Positions 48,275 to 60,850 of a stretch of DNA of 64,000 nucleotides are shown here, piece after piece. The stretch comes from Leptoclinus maculatus. Taxonomy: Eukaryota; Chordata; Actinopteri; Perciformes; Stichaeidae. The translations under genes and the position numbers were made by a program. The stretch is from assembly GCA_032191485.1 (NCBI GenBank), contig JAVDOI010000040.1, positions 1,651,001-1,715,000 of the forward strand. The letters run 5' to 3'. The notes below the pieces were generated by a model. The model was not told where the DNA came from, did no database searches, and saw only the letters and a list, made by a program, of their open reading frames with translations. The stretch's first letter is position 1. Each line of letters begins with the position of its first letter.

Positions 48275-50914
48275 AGCCTGTTTCAGTGTTTAGAGTCAAG
48301 AGGGTTTTTGTTGGGTCCTATAAAAACACTAATAAACGACTTTCTTTAATAAAATTCACATATGTTGGACAAAAAAGGACACTCTACTAGCATGAATTGG
48401 ATTGATCTCATTAGCATGCTGCTAACAGGAGATAGCTTTCCCAAGGGTCTACAGACTTCTTACTTTCCAGACTGAATCAAGGTATCAGGGGGAAGGAGTC
48501 CTGCGAAATCCAGGCAGTTTCAACCTTTTTCTCAGACGCTATGACCGTTTTACATAGGTCAAATTGACTGCTCTTTAAGGTAATTTAAGCCAGATTTACA
48601 TGACAGATGTTGATGAAAATGATATATGATGGACAGCAGTAGCATGGCTACAACATATTAAAAAAGCAGAGCTCTCAGATGTTTAGAACAAAAATTGCTC
48701 CAATCTGACTAACAGCACGACAGGGTGTACATCTTACTAAGACGTTCACCCTCCTGTTCTCTGAGTTTCATACAGGCAAATTTATTTTCTAGACATTTTA
48801 GAGGGATTTTGTTCACGTGACCTCATTGTAGGCCTAGTCCACAATGTGTGTCCGTAATCTGTGGTTTCTGGGACCTATATTTGAGAGATTATGGCCATTT
48901 TTGCATAGGTCAAATTTACCGGCCCTTTAAGAGGATTTAGAGCCAATTAAGACCTTTTTTGCTGTTTTTGGGCACCTTAACTTGGACCTACGAACTCCAA
49001 ATTTTAGGCATTTCATCTCCACGACCCTCTCTTCATTCACAAAAAGAAAGAATTCCTCTATTTTGCTTTAAAGTATTTTTAATTAATTAAAAGACTGTAA
49101 ATTACGTCCACATGTGTCTGTTTCTGTTGGGTGCCATAAAACCATTTCTACAAGACAGATGTTGATGTAAATGATATATGGTGGACACCAGAGGATGCTC
49201 TACTAGCATGAATTGGATTGATCTTATTAGCATGTTGCTAACAGGAGATAGCTTTCCCTAGGGTCTACAGACTTCTTACTTTCCAGCCTGAATCAAGGTA
49301 TCGGGGAGAATGTGTGTTGCAAAATGCAGGCAGTTTCAACCTTTGTCTCAGATTTTATGACCGTTTGTACATAGGTCAAATGTACCGGCCCTTTAACATA
49401 CTTTAGGCCCAATTTACACATGTTTTGCTGTTTTCGGGCACATTAACTTGGACCTACGAACTCTACACATCAGGGGGAAGGTGTGGTGCAAAATTCAGGC
49501 AGTTTCAACCTTTTTCTCAGACTCTATGGTCGGGGCAGGGAGTGGACCGGCTCTTGGGCCGTACCTCGGGTCGTATCTCGGCGTGGGTAGCAGAGCGGAC
49601 CTCTGGTCGTATCTCGGCGTGGGTAGCAGAGCGGACCTCTGGTCGTATCTCGGCGTGGGTAGCAGAGCGGACCTCGGGTCGTATCTCGGCGTGGTTAGGA
49701 GACCGGCCCTCGGGTCGTATCTTGGCGTGGGTGGCAGAGCGGCCCTCGGTTCGTATCTCGGCGTGGGTAGCTGTAGAATGGTCATACTTTGTCCTATCTT
49801 CTTCAAATACATTTGAAGCAGGTGTTCACTGTTAGTGTAGTTACATCCCTATACTGTCCTTTACCTGTACAGATACAGCCATAGGCAGTTATTTATACTG
49901 AAAGATACTTTTTTGACGGACAAAACTCTTACATTTTTACTGACTTCAAAGGCCCACTGCTCTGTTTCTGTATGACCTACAGGTTTTCTGACACTTTCAC
50001 AAGGAACTTTAGGGGGTTTTCTTTCTGGCAAGACCTCATTGATGCATATAGTCAAAGTGGTTCAGACGCTACAGACATTTTAATTTGGGTATGTCATTTT
50101 AGGCCTTTTTGCTCCAAATTAGGGGCTTACTGAGGCTCAGTAAAGCCTAAAAAACACCCACAATCATAGCAAACGATGGCAGTAGTCACACACAAAAGAA
50201 TTGGAGTGAATAGAGTGAAGTAGGCCAGAGCAAGAGACATAAACGTACGAGAGGTCACGAGAGGTCGTCATTTGAGAAAGTGTGTAAACATGGAAACGGA
50301 TCAGCTAAACATGGGAATGGGTGGGGCTAAGTGCCGAATGGGGCTCTTCGTGCACAATACATGGAAACGGATCAGCTATCACCGTACGACGCCCAGTTTG
50401 ACCGTGGACACCTCGGTTATGTTACCGGATGCGCAGGCACCACCCCGAATTTTATCCCATGAAATGTCTTGTAAATTAGATGTAGTGGACAACAGAGGAC
50501 ACTCTTTAAGAATCAGTTGGATTTACATCAATACAATGTTACAAAACCTTCCCAAGGTTCTGCAGTCTTCTTGCTTGGCATGCTGAACCAAGTCATCACA
50601 GGGAATGTATGGTGAAAAATTCAAGCAGTTTCAACCTTTTTCTCAGATTTTATGGCCGTTTCAAATTTACCGGCCCTTTAAGAGAATTTAGGCTTAATTT
50701 AGACCTTTGTTGCTGTTTTTGGGGACCTTAACTTGCAGCTACGAGATCCACATTGTAGATATTTAATGGTCACAAGCCCCTATTTGAAGAGGAAAAGGAT
50801 TTAAATCTCTACTTTGATTTAAAGTATAAAAATAAAGAGAAAAGACTTATGAAAACGGGCCTACTGTCTTTTGGGAACAATTCGGCCATTCGGAATACGG
50901 GCCTTTTAAAAAAA
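48275..50914 (+). repeat. Macrosatellite unit 19 (2640 bp)
   Basis: Appears identical to unit 13 by eye. It is the last unit carrying the CTTCGTGCAC variant (G at 50350). Confidence 0.97.
49565..49771 (+). repeat. 36-bp minisatellite, unit 19, 6 copies
   Basis: Common six-copy form. Confidence 0.97.
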
Positions 50915-53554
50915 AGCCTGTTTCAGTGTTTAGAGTCAAGAGGGTTTTTGTTGGGTCCTATAAAAACACTAATAAACGACTTTCTTTAATAAAATTCACA
51001 TATGTTGGACAAAAAAGGACACTCTACTAGCATGAATTGGATTGATCTCATTAGCATGCTGCTAACAGGAGATAGCTTTCCCAAGGGTCTACAGACTTCT
51101 TACTTTCCAGACTGAATCAAGGTATCAGGGGGAAGGAGTCCTGCGAAATCCAGGCAGTTTCAACCTTTTTCTCAGACGCTATGACCGTTTTACATAGGTC
51201 AAATTGACTGCTCTTTAAGGTAATTTAAGCCAGATTTACATGACAGATGTTGATGAAAATGATATATGATGGACAGCAGTAGCATGGCTACAACATATTA
51301 AAAAAGCAGAGCTCTCAGATGTTTAGAACAAAAATTGCTCCAATCTGACTAACAGCACGACAGGGTGTACATCTTACTAAGACGTTCACCCTCCTGTTCT
51401 CTGAGTTTCATACAGGCAAATTTATTTTCTAGACATTTTAGAGGGATTTTGTTCACGTGACCTCATTGTAGGCCTAGTCCACAATGTGTGTCCGTAATCT
51501 GTGGTTTCTGGGACCTATATTTGAGAGATTATGGCCATTTTTGCATAGGTCAAATTTACCGGCCCTTTAAGAGGATTTAGAGCCAATTAAGACCTTTTTT
51601 GCTGTTTTTGGGCACCTTAACTTGGACCTACGAACTCCAAATTTTAGGCATTTCATCTCCACGACCCTCTCTTCATTCACAAAAAGAAAGAATTCCTCTA
51701 TTTTGCTTTAAAGTATTTTTAATTAATTAAAAGACTGTAAATTACGTCCACATGTGTCTGTTTCTGTTGGGTGCCATAAAACCATTTCTACAAGACAGAT
51801 GTTGATGTAAATGATATATGGTGGACACCAGAGGATGCTCTACTAGCATGAATTGGATTGATCTTATTAGCATGTTGCTAACAGGAGATAGCTTTCCCTA
51901 GGGTCTACAGACTTCTTACTTTCCAGCCTGAATCAAGGTATCGGGGAGAATGTGTGTTGCAAAATGCAGGCAGTTTCAACCTTTGTCTCAGATTTTATGA
52001 CCGTTTGTACATAGGTCAAATGTACCGGCCCTTTAACATACTTTAGGCCCAATTTACACATGTTTTGCTGTTTTCGGGCACATTAACTTGGACCTACGAA
52101 CTCTACACATCAGGGGGAAGGTGTGGTGCAAAATTCAGGCAGTTTCAACCTTTTTCTCAGACTCTATGGTCGGGGCAGGGAGTGGACCGGCTCTTGGGCC
52201 GTACCTCGGGTCGTATCTCGGCGTGGGTAGCAGAGCGGACCTCTGGTCGTATCTCGGCGTGGGTAGCAGAGCGGACCTCTGGTCGTATCTCGGCGTGGGT
52301 AGCAGAGCGGACCTCGGGTCGTATCTCGGCGTGGTTAGGAGACCGGCCCTCGGGTCGTATCTTGGCGTGGGTGGCAGAGCGGCCCTCGGTTCGTATCTCG
52401 GCGTGGGTAGCTGTAGAATGGTCATACTTTGTCCTATCTTCTTCAAATACATTTGAAGCAGGTGTTCACTGTTAGTGTAGTTACATCCCTATACTGTCCT
52501 TTACCTGTACAGATACAGCCATAGGCAGTTATTTATACTGAAAGATACTTTTTTGACGGACAAAACTCTTACATTTTTACTGACTTCAAAGGCCCACTGC
52601 TCTGTTTCTGTATGACCTACAGGTTTTCTGACACTTTCACAAGGAACTTTAGGGGGTTTTCTTTCTGGCAAGACCTCATTGATGCATATAGTCAAAGTGG
52701 TTCAGACGCTACAGACATTTTAATTTGGGTATGTCATTATAGGCCTTTTTGCTCCAAATTAGGGGCTTACTGAGGCTCAGTAAAGCCTAAAAAACACCCA
52801 CAATCATAGCAAACGATGGCAGTAGTCACACACAAAAGAATTGGAGTGAATAGAGTGAAGTAGGCCAGAGCAAGAGACATAAACGTACGAGAGGTCACGA
52901 GAGGTCGTCATTTGAGAAAGTGTGTAAACATGGAAACGGATCAGCTAAACATGGGAATGGGTGGGGCTAAGTGCCGAATGGGGCTCTTCATGCACAATAC
53001 ATGGAAACGGATCAGCTATCACCGTACGACGCCCAGTTTGACCGTGGACACCTCGGTTATGTTACCGGATGCGCAGGCACCACCCCGAATTTTATCCCAT
53101 GAAATGTCTTGTAAATTAGATGTAGTGGACAACAGAGGACACTCTTTAAGAATCAGTTGGATTTACATCAATACAATGTTACAAAACCTTCCCAAGGTTC
53201 TGCAGTCTTCTTGCTTGGCATGCTGAACCAAGTCATCACAGGGAATGTATGGTGAAAAATTCAAGCAGTTTCAACCTTTTTCTCAGATTTTATGGCCGTT
53301 TCAAATTTACCGGCCCTTTAAGAGAATTTAGGCTTAATTTAGACCTTTGTTGCTGTTTTTGGGGACCTTAACTTGCAGCTACGAGATCCACATTGTAGAT
53401 ATTTAATGGTCACAAGCCCCTATTTGAAGAGGAAAAGGATTTAAATCTCTACTTTGATTTAAAGTATAAAAATAAAGAGAAAAGACTTATGAAAACGGGC
53501 CTACTGTCTTTTGGGAACAATTCGGCCATTCGGAATACGGGCCTTTTAAAAAAA
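50915..53554 (+). repeat. Macrosatellite unit 20 (2640 bp)
   Basis: Reverts to CTTCATGCAC (A at 52990). It has A at 52739 (GTCATTATAG), shared only with unit 21. Confidence 0.97.
52205..52411 (+). repeat. 36-bp minisatellite, unit 20, 6 copies
   Basis: Common six-copy form. Confidence 0.97.
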
Positions 53555-56122
53555 AGCCTGTTTCAGTGTTTAGAGTCAAGAGGGTTTTTGTTGGGTCCTA
53601 TAAAAACACTAATAAACGACTTTCTTTAATAAAATTCACATATGTTGGACAAAAAAGGACACTCTACTAGCATGAATTGGATTGATCTCATTAGCATGCT
53701 GCTAACAGGAGATAGCTTTCCCAAGGGTCTACAGACTTCTTACTTTCCAGACTGAATCAAGGTATCAGGGGGAAGGAGTCCTGCGAAATCCAGGCAGTTT
53801 CAACCTTTTTCTCAGACGCTATGACCGTTTTACATAGGTCAAATTGACTGCTCTTTAAGGTAATTTAAGCCAGATTTACATGACAGATGTTGATGAAAAT
53901 GATATATGATGGACAGCAGTAGCATGGCTACAACATATTAAAAAAGCAGAGCTCTCAGATGTTTAGAACAAAAATTGCTCCAATCTGACTAACAGCACGA
54001 CAGGGTGTACATCTTACTAAGACGTTCACCCTCCTGTTCTCTGAGTTTCATACAGGCAAATTTATTTTCTAGACATTTTAGAGGGATTTTGTTCACGTGA
54101 CCTCATTGTAGGCCTAGTCCACAATGTGTGTCCGTAATCTGTGGTTTCTGGGACCTATATTTGAGAGATTATGGCCATTTTTGCATAGGTCAAATTTACC
54201 GGCCCTTTAAGAGGATTTAGAGCCAATTAAGACCTTTTTTGCTGTTTTTGGGCACCTTAACTTGGACCTACGAACTCCAAATTTTAGGCATTTCATCTCC
54301 ACGACCCTCTCTTCATTCACAAAAAGAAAGAATTCCTCTATTTTGCTTTAAAGTATTTTTAATTAATTAAAAGACTGTAAATTACGTCCACATGTGTCTG
54401 TTTCTGTTGGGTGCCATAAAACCATTTCTACAAGACAGATGTTGATGTAAATGATATATGGTGGACACCAGAGGATGCTCTACTAGCATGAATTGGATTG
54501 ATCTTATTAGCATGTTGCTAACAGGAGATAGCTTTCCCTAGGGTCTACAGACTTCTTACTTTCCAGCCTGAATCAAGGTATCGGGGAGAATGTGTGTTGC
54601 AAAATGCAGGCAGTTTCAACCTTTGTCTCAGATTTTATGACCGTTTGTACATAGGTCAAATGTACCGGCCCTTTAACATACTTTAGGCCCAATTTACACA
54701 TGTTTTGCTGTTTTCGGGCACATTAACTTGGACCTACGAACTCTACACATCAGGGGGAAGGTGTGGTGCAAAATTCAGGCAGTTTCAACCTTTTTCTCAG
54801 ACTCTATGGTCGGGGCAGGGAGTGGACCGGCTCTTGGGCCGTACCTCTGGTCGTATCTCGGCGTGGGTAGCAGAGCGGACCTCGGGTCGTATCTCGGCGT
54901 GGTTAGGAGACCGGCCCTCGGGTCGTATCTTGGCGTGGGTGGCAGAGCGGCCCTCGGTTCGTATCTCGGCGTGGGTAGCTGTAGAATGGTCATACTTTGT
55001 CCTATCTTCTTCAAATACATTTGAAGCAGGTGTTCACTGTTAGTGTAGTTACATCCCTATACTGTCCTTTACCTGTACAGATACAGCCATAGGCAGTTAT
55101 TTATACTGAAAGATACTTTTTTGACGGACAAAACTCTTACATTTTTACTGACTTCAAAGGCCCACTGCTCTGTTTCTGTATGACCTACAGGTTTTCTGAC
55201 ACTTTCACAAGGAACTTTAGGGGGTTTTCTTTCTGGCAAGACCTCATTGATGCATATAGTCAAAGTGGTTCAGACGCTACAGACATTTTAATTTGGGTAT
55301 GTCATTATAGGCCTTTTTGCTCCAAATTAGGGGCTTACTGAGGCTCAGTAAAGCCTAAAAAACACCCACAATCATAGCAAACGATGGCAGTAGTCACACA
55401 CAAAAGAATTGGAGTGAATAGAGTGAAGTAGGCCAGAGCAAGAGACATAAACGTACGAGAGGTCACGAGAGGTCGTCATTTGAGAAAGTGTGTAAACATG
55501 GAAACGGATCAGCTAAACATGGGAATGGGTGGGGCTAAGTGCCGAATGGGGCTCTTCATGCACAATACATGGAAACGGATCAGCTATCACCGTACGACGC
55601 CCAGTTTGACCGTGGACACCTCGGTTATGTTACCGGATGCGCAGGCACCACCCCGAATTTTATCCCATGAAATGTCTTGTAAATTAGATGTAGTGGACAA
55701 CAGAGGACACTCTTTAAGAATCAGTTGGATTTACATCAATACAATGTTACAAAACCTTCCCAAGGTTCTGCAGTCTTCTTGCTTGGCATGCTGAACCAAG
55801 TCATCACAGGGAATGTATGGTGAAAAATTCAAGCAGTTTCAACCTTTTTCTCAGATTTTATGGCCGTTTCAAATTTACCGGCCCTTTAAGAGAATTTAGG
55901 CTTAATTTAGACCTTTGTTGCTGTTTTTGGGGACCTTAACTTGCAGCTACGAGATCCACATTGTAGATATTTAATGGTCACAAGCCCCTATTTGAAGAGG
56001 AAAAGGATTTAAATCTCTACTTTGATTTAAAGTATAAAAATAAAGAGAAAAGACTTATGAAAACGGGCCTACTGTCTTTTGGGAACAATTCGGCCATTCG
56101 GAATACGGGCCTTTTAAAAAAA
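53555..56122 (+). repeat. Macrosatellite unit 21 (2568 bp)
   Basis: Has the shortest minisatellite, four copies, which explains the 72-bp shortfall. The first copy begins CTCTGG, not CTCGGG, so the leading copies were lost. It shares A at 55307 with unit 20. Confidence 0.97.
54845..54979 (+). repeat. 36-bp minisatellite, unit 21, 4 copies
   Basis: Shortest allele. The first copy is CTCTGG-type, joined directly to the GCCGTAC leader. Confidence 0.97.
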
Positions 56123-56449
56123 AGCCTGTTTCAGTGTTTAGAGTCAAGAGGGTTTTTGTTGGGTCCTATAAAAACACTAATAAACGACTTTCTTTAATAA
56201 AATTCACATATGTTGGACAAAAAAGGACACTCTACTAGCATGAATTGGATTGATCTCATTAGCATGCTGCTAACAGGAGATAGCTTTCCCAAGGGTCTAC
56301 AGACTTCTTACTTTCCAGACTGAATCAAGGTATCAGGGGGAAGGAGTCCTGCGAAATCCAGGCAGTTTCAACCTTTTTCTCAGACGCTATGACCGTTTTA
56401 CATAGGTCAAATTGACTGCTCTTTAAGGTAATTTAAGCCAGATTTACAT

Positions 56450-56463
56450 GACAGATGTTGATG
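56450..56463 (+). other. 552-bp deletion junction in unit 22
   Basis: The 14-bp motif GACAGATGTTGATG occurs twice in normal units, at unit 1 positions 328 and 880 (552 bp apart). In unit 22 there is one copy, with the left flank of the first (TTTACAT) and the right flank of the second (TAAATGATATATGGTGG). This is the expected product of recombination between the two direct repeats. Confidence 0.95.
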
Positions 56464-56860
56464 TAAATGATATATGGTGGACACCAGAGGATGCTCTACT
56501 AGCATGAATTGGATTGATCTTATTAGCATGTTGCTAACAGGAGATAGCTTTCCCTAGGGTCTACAGACTTCTTACTTTCCAGCCTGAATCAAGGTATCAG
56601 GGAGAATGTGTGTTGCAAAATGCAGGCAGTTTCAACCTTTGTCTCAGATTTTATGACCGTTTGTACATAGGTCAAATGTACCGGCCCTTTAACATACTTT
56701 AGGCCCAATTTACACATGTTTTGCTGTTTTCGGGCACATTAACTTGGACCTACGAACTCTACACATCAGGGGGAAGGTGTGGTGCAAAATTCAGGCAGTT
56801 TCAACCTTTTTCTCAGACTCTATGGTCGGGGCAGGGAGTGGACCGGCTCTTGGGCCGTAC

Positions 56861-57067
56861 CTCGGGTCGTATCTCGGCGTGGGTAGCAGAGCGGACCTCT
56901 GGTCGTATCTCGGCGTGGGTAGCAGAGCGGACCTCTGGTCGTATCTCGGCGTGGGTAGCAGAGCGGACCTCGGGTCGTATCTCGGCGTGGTTAGGAGACC
57001 GGCCCTCGGGTCGTATCTTGGCGTGGGTGGCAGAGCGGCCCTCGGTTCGTATCTCGGCGTGGGTAGC
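56861..57067 (+). repeat. 36-bp minisatellite, unit 22, 6 copies
   Basis: Common six-copy form. It is unaffected by the upstream 552-bp deletion. Confidence 0.97.
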
Positions 57068-58210
57068 TGTAGAATGGTCATACTTTGTCCTATCTTCTTC
57101 AAATACATTTGAAGCAGGTGTTCACTGTTAGTGTAGTTACATCCCTATACTGTCCTTTACCTGTACAGATACAGCCATAGGCAGTTATTTATACTGAAAG
57201 ATACTTTTTTGACGGACAAAACTCTTACATTTTTACTGACTTCAAAGGCCCACTGCTCTGTTTCTGTATGACCTACAGGTTTTCTGACACTTTCACAAGG
57301 AACTTTAGGGGGTTTTCTTTCTGGCAAGACCTCATTGATGCATATAGTCAAAGTGGTTCAGACGCTACAGACATTTTAATTTGGGTATGTCATTTTAGGC
57401 CTTTTTGCTCCAAATTAGGGGCTTACTGAGGCTCAGTAAAGCCTAAAAAACACCCACAATCATAGCAAACGATGGCAGTAGTCACACACAAAAGAATTGG
57501 AGTGAATAGAGTGAAGTAGGCCAGAGCAAGAGACATAAACGTACGAGAGGTCACGAGAGGTCGTCATTTGAGAAAGTGTGTAAACATGGAAACGGATCAG
57601 CTAAACATGGGAATGGGTGGGGCTAAGTGCCGAATGGGGCTCTTCATGCACAATACATGGAAACGGATCAGCTATCACCGTACGACGCCCAGTTTGACCG
57701 TGGACACCTCGGTTATGTTACCGGATGCGCAGGCACCACCCCGAATTTTATCCCATGAAATGTCTTGTAAATTAGATGTAGTGGACAACAGAGGACACTC
57801 TTTAAGAATCAGTTGGATTTACATCAATACAATGTTACAAAACCTTCCCAAGGTTCTGCAGTCTTCTTGCTTGGCATGCTGAACCAAGTCATCACAGGGA
57901 ATGTATGGTGAAAAATTCAAGCAGTTTCAACCTTTTTCTCAGATTTTATGGCCGTTTCAAATTTACCGGCCCTTTAAGAGAATTTAGGCTTAATTTAGAC
58001 CTTTGTTGCTGTTTTTGGGGACCTTAACTTGCAGCTACGAGATCCACATTGTAGATATTTAATGGTCACAAGCCCCTATTTGAAGAGGAAAAGGATTTAA
58101 ATCTCTACTTTGATTTAAAGTATAAAAATAAAGAGAAAAGACTTATGAAAACGGGCCTACTGTCTTTTGGGAACAATTCGGCCATTCGGAATACGGGCCT
58201 TTTAAAAAAA

Positions 58211-60850
58211 AGCCTGTTTCAGTGTTTAGAGTCAAGAGGGTTTTTGTTGGGTCCTATAAAAACACTAATAAACGACTTTCTTTAATAAAATTCACATATG
58301 TTGGACAAAAAAGGACACTCTACTAGCATGAATTGGATTGATCTCATTAGCATGCTGCTAACAGGAGATAGCTTTCCCAAGGGTCTACAGACTTCTTACT
58401 TTCCAGACTGAATCAAGGTATCAGGGGGAAGGAGTCCTGCGAAATCCAGGCAGTTTCAACCTTTTTCTCAGACGCTATGACCGTTTTACATAGGTCAAAT
58501 TGACTGCTCTTTAAGGTAATTTAAGCCAGATTTACATGACAGATGTTGATGAAAATGATATATGATGGACAGCAGTAGCATGGCTACAACATATTAAAAA
58601 AGCAGAGCTCTCAGATGTTTAGAACAAAAATTGCTCCAATCTGACTAACAGCACGACAGGGTGTACATCTTACTAAGACGTTCACCCTCCTGTTCTCTGA
58701 GTTTCATACAGGCAAATTTATTTTCTAGACATTTTAGAGGGATTTTGTTCACGTGACCTCATTGTAGGCCTAGTCCACAATGTGTGTCCGTAATCTGTGG
58801 TTTCTGGGACCTATATTTGAGAGATTATGGCCATTTTTGCATAGGTCAAATTTACCGGCCCTTTAAGAGGATTTAGAGCCAATTAAGACCTTTTTTGCTG
58901 TTTTTGGGCACCTTAACTTGGACCTACGAACTCCAAATTTTAGGCATTTCATCTCCACGACCCTCTCTTCATTCACAAAAAGAAAGAATTCCTCTATTTT
59001 GCTTTAAAGTATTTTTAATTAATTAAAAGACTGTAAATTACGTCCACATGTGTCTGTTTCTGTTGGGTGCCATAAAACCATTTCTACAAGACAGATGTTG
59101 ATGTAAATGATATATGGTGGACACCAGAGGATGCTCTACTAGCATGAATTGGATTGATCTTATTAGCATGTTGCTAACAGGAGATAGCTTTCCCTAGGGT
59201 CTACAGACTTCTTACTTTCCAGCCTGAATCAAGGTATCGGGGAGAATGTGTGTTGCAAAATGCAGGCAGTTTCAACCTTTGTCTCAGATTTTATGACCGT
59301 TTGTACATAGGTCAAATGTACCGGCCCTTTAACATACTTTAGGCCCAATTTACACATGTTTTGCTGTTTTCGGGCACATTAACTTGGACCTACGAACTCT
59401 ACACATCAGGGGGAAGGTGTGGTGCAAAATTCAGGCAGTTTCAACCTTTTTCTCAGACTCTATGGTCGGGGCAGGGAGTGGACCGGCTCTTGGGCCGTAC
59501 CTCGGGTCGTATCTCGGCGTGGGTAGCAGAGCGGACCTCTGGTCGTATCTCGGCGTGGGTAGCAGAGCGGACCTCTGGTCGTATCTCGGCGTGGGTAGCA
59601 GAGCGGACCTCGGGTCGTATCTCGGCGTGGTTAGGAGACCGGCCCTCGGGTCGTATCTTGGCGTGGGTGGCAGAGCGGCCCTCGGTTCGTATCTCGGCGT
59701 GGGTAGCTGTAGAATGGTCATACTTTGTCCTATCTTCTTCAAATACATTTGAAGCAGGTGTTCACTGTTAGTGTAGTTACATCCCTATACTGTCCTTTAC
59801 CTGTACAGATACAGCCATAGGCAGTTATTTATACTGAAAGATACTTTTTTGACGGACAAAACTCTTACATTTTTACTGACTTCAAAGGCCCACTGCTCTG
59901 TTTCTGTATGACCTACAGGTTTTCTGACACTTTCACAAGGAACTTTAGGGGGTTTTCTTTCTGGCAAGACCTCATTGATGCATATAGTCAAAGTGGTTCA
60001 GACGCTACAGACATTTTAATTTGGGTATGTCATTTTAGGCCTTTTTGCTCCAAATTAGGGGCTTACTGAGGCTCAGTAAAGCCTAAAAAACACCCACAAT
60101 CATAGCAAACGATGGCAGTAGTCACACACAAAAGAATTGGAGTGAATAGAGTGAAGTAGGCCAGAGCAAGAGACATAAACGTACGAGAGGTCACGAGAGG
60201 TCGTCATTTGAGAAAGTGTGTAAACATGGAAACGGATCAGCTAAACATGGGAATGGGTGGGGCTAAGTGCCGAATGGGGCTCTTCATGCACAATACATGG
60301 AAACGGATCAGCTATCACCGTACGACGCCCAGTTTGACCGTGGACACCTCGGTTATGTTACCGGATGCGCAGGCACCACCCCGAATTTTATCCCATGAAA
60401 TGTCTTGTAAATTAGATGTAGTGGACAACAGAGGACACTCTTTAAGAATCAGTTGGATTTACATCAATACAATGTTACAAAACCTTCCCAAGGTTCTGCA
60501 GTCTTCTTGCTTGGCATGCTGAACCAAGTCATCACAGGGAATGTATGGTGAAAAATTCAAGCAGTTTCAACCTTTTTCTCAGATTTTATGGCCGTTTCAA
60601 ATTTACCGGCCCTTTAAGAGAATTTAGGCTTAATTTAGACCTTTGTTGCTGTTTTTGGGGACCTTAACTTGCAGCTACGAGATCCACATTGTAGATATTT
60701 AATGGTCACAAGCCCCTATTTGAAGAGGAAAAGGATTTAAATCTCTACTTTGATTTAAAGTATAAAAATAAAGAGAAAAGACTTATGAAAACGGGCCTAC
60801 TGTCTTTTGGGAACAATTCGGCCATTCGGAATACGGGCCTTTTAAAAAAA
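58211..60850 (+). repeat. Macrosatellite unit 23 (2640 bp)
   Basis: Common-length unit with TCGGGGAG near 59238, six minisatellite copies and CTTCATGCAC. Confidence 0.97.
59501..59707 (+). repeat. 36-bp minisatellite, unit 23, 6 copies
   Basis: Common six-copy form. Confidence 0.97.

Larger units (their letters stand above)
56123..58210 (+). repeat. Macrosatellite unit 22 (2088 bp), internally deleted
   Basis: It is 552 bp shorter than the common form although its minisatellite has the usual six copies. The missing segment corresponds to unit 1 positions 328-879 and includes the TCACGTGA site, the 16-bp AT palindrome and one AGGTCA site. The junction lies in a 14-bp direct repeat at 56450-56463. 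Confidence 0.97.

Noticed and set aside
56123..58210. Unit 22 as a different repeat family
   Set aside because: Outside the 552-bp deletion it matches the common unit throughout, including a six-copy minisatellite.
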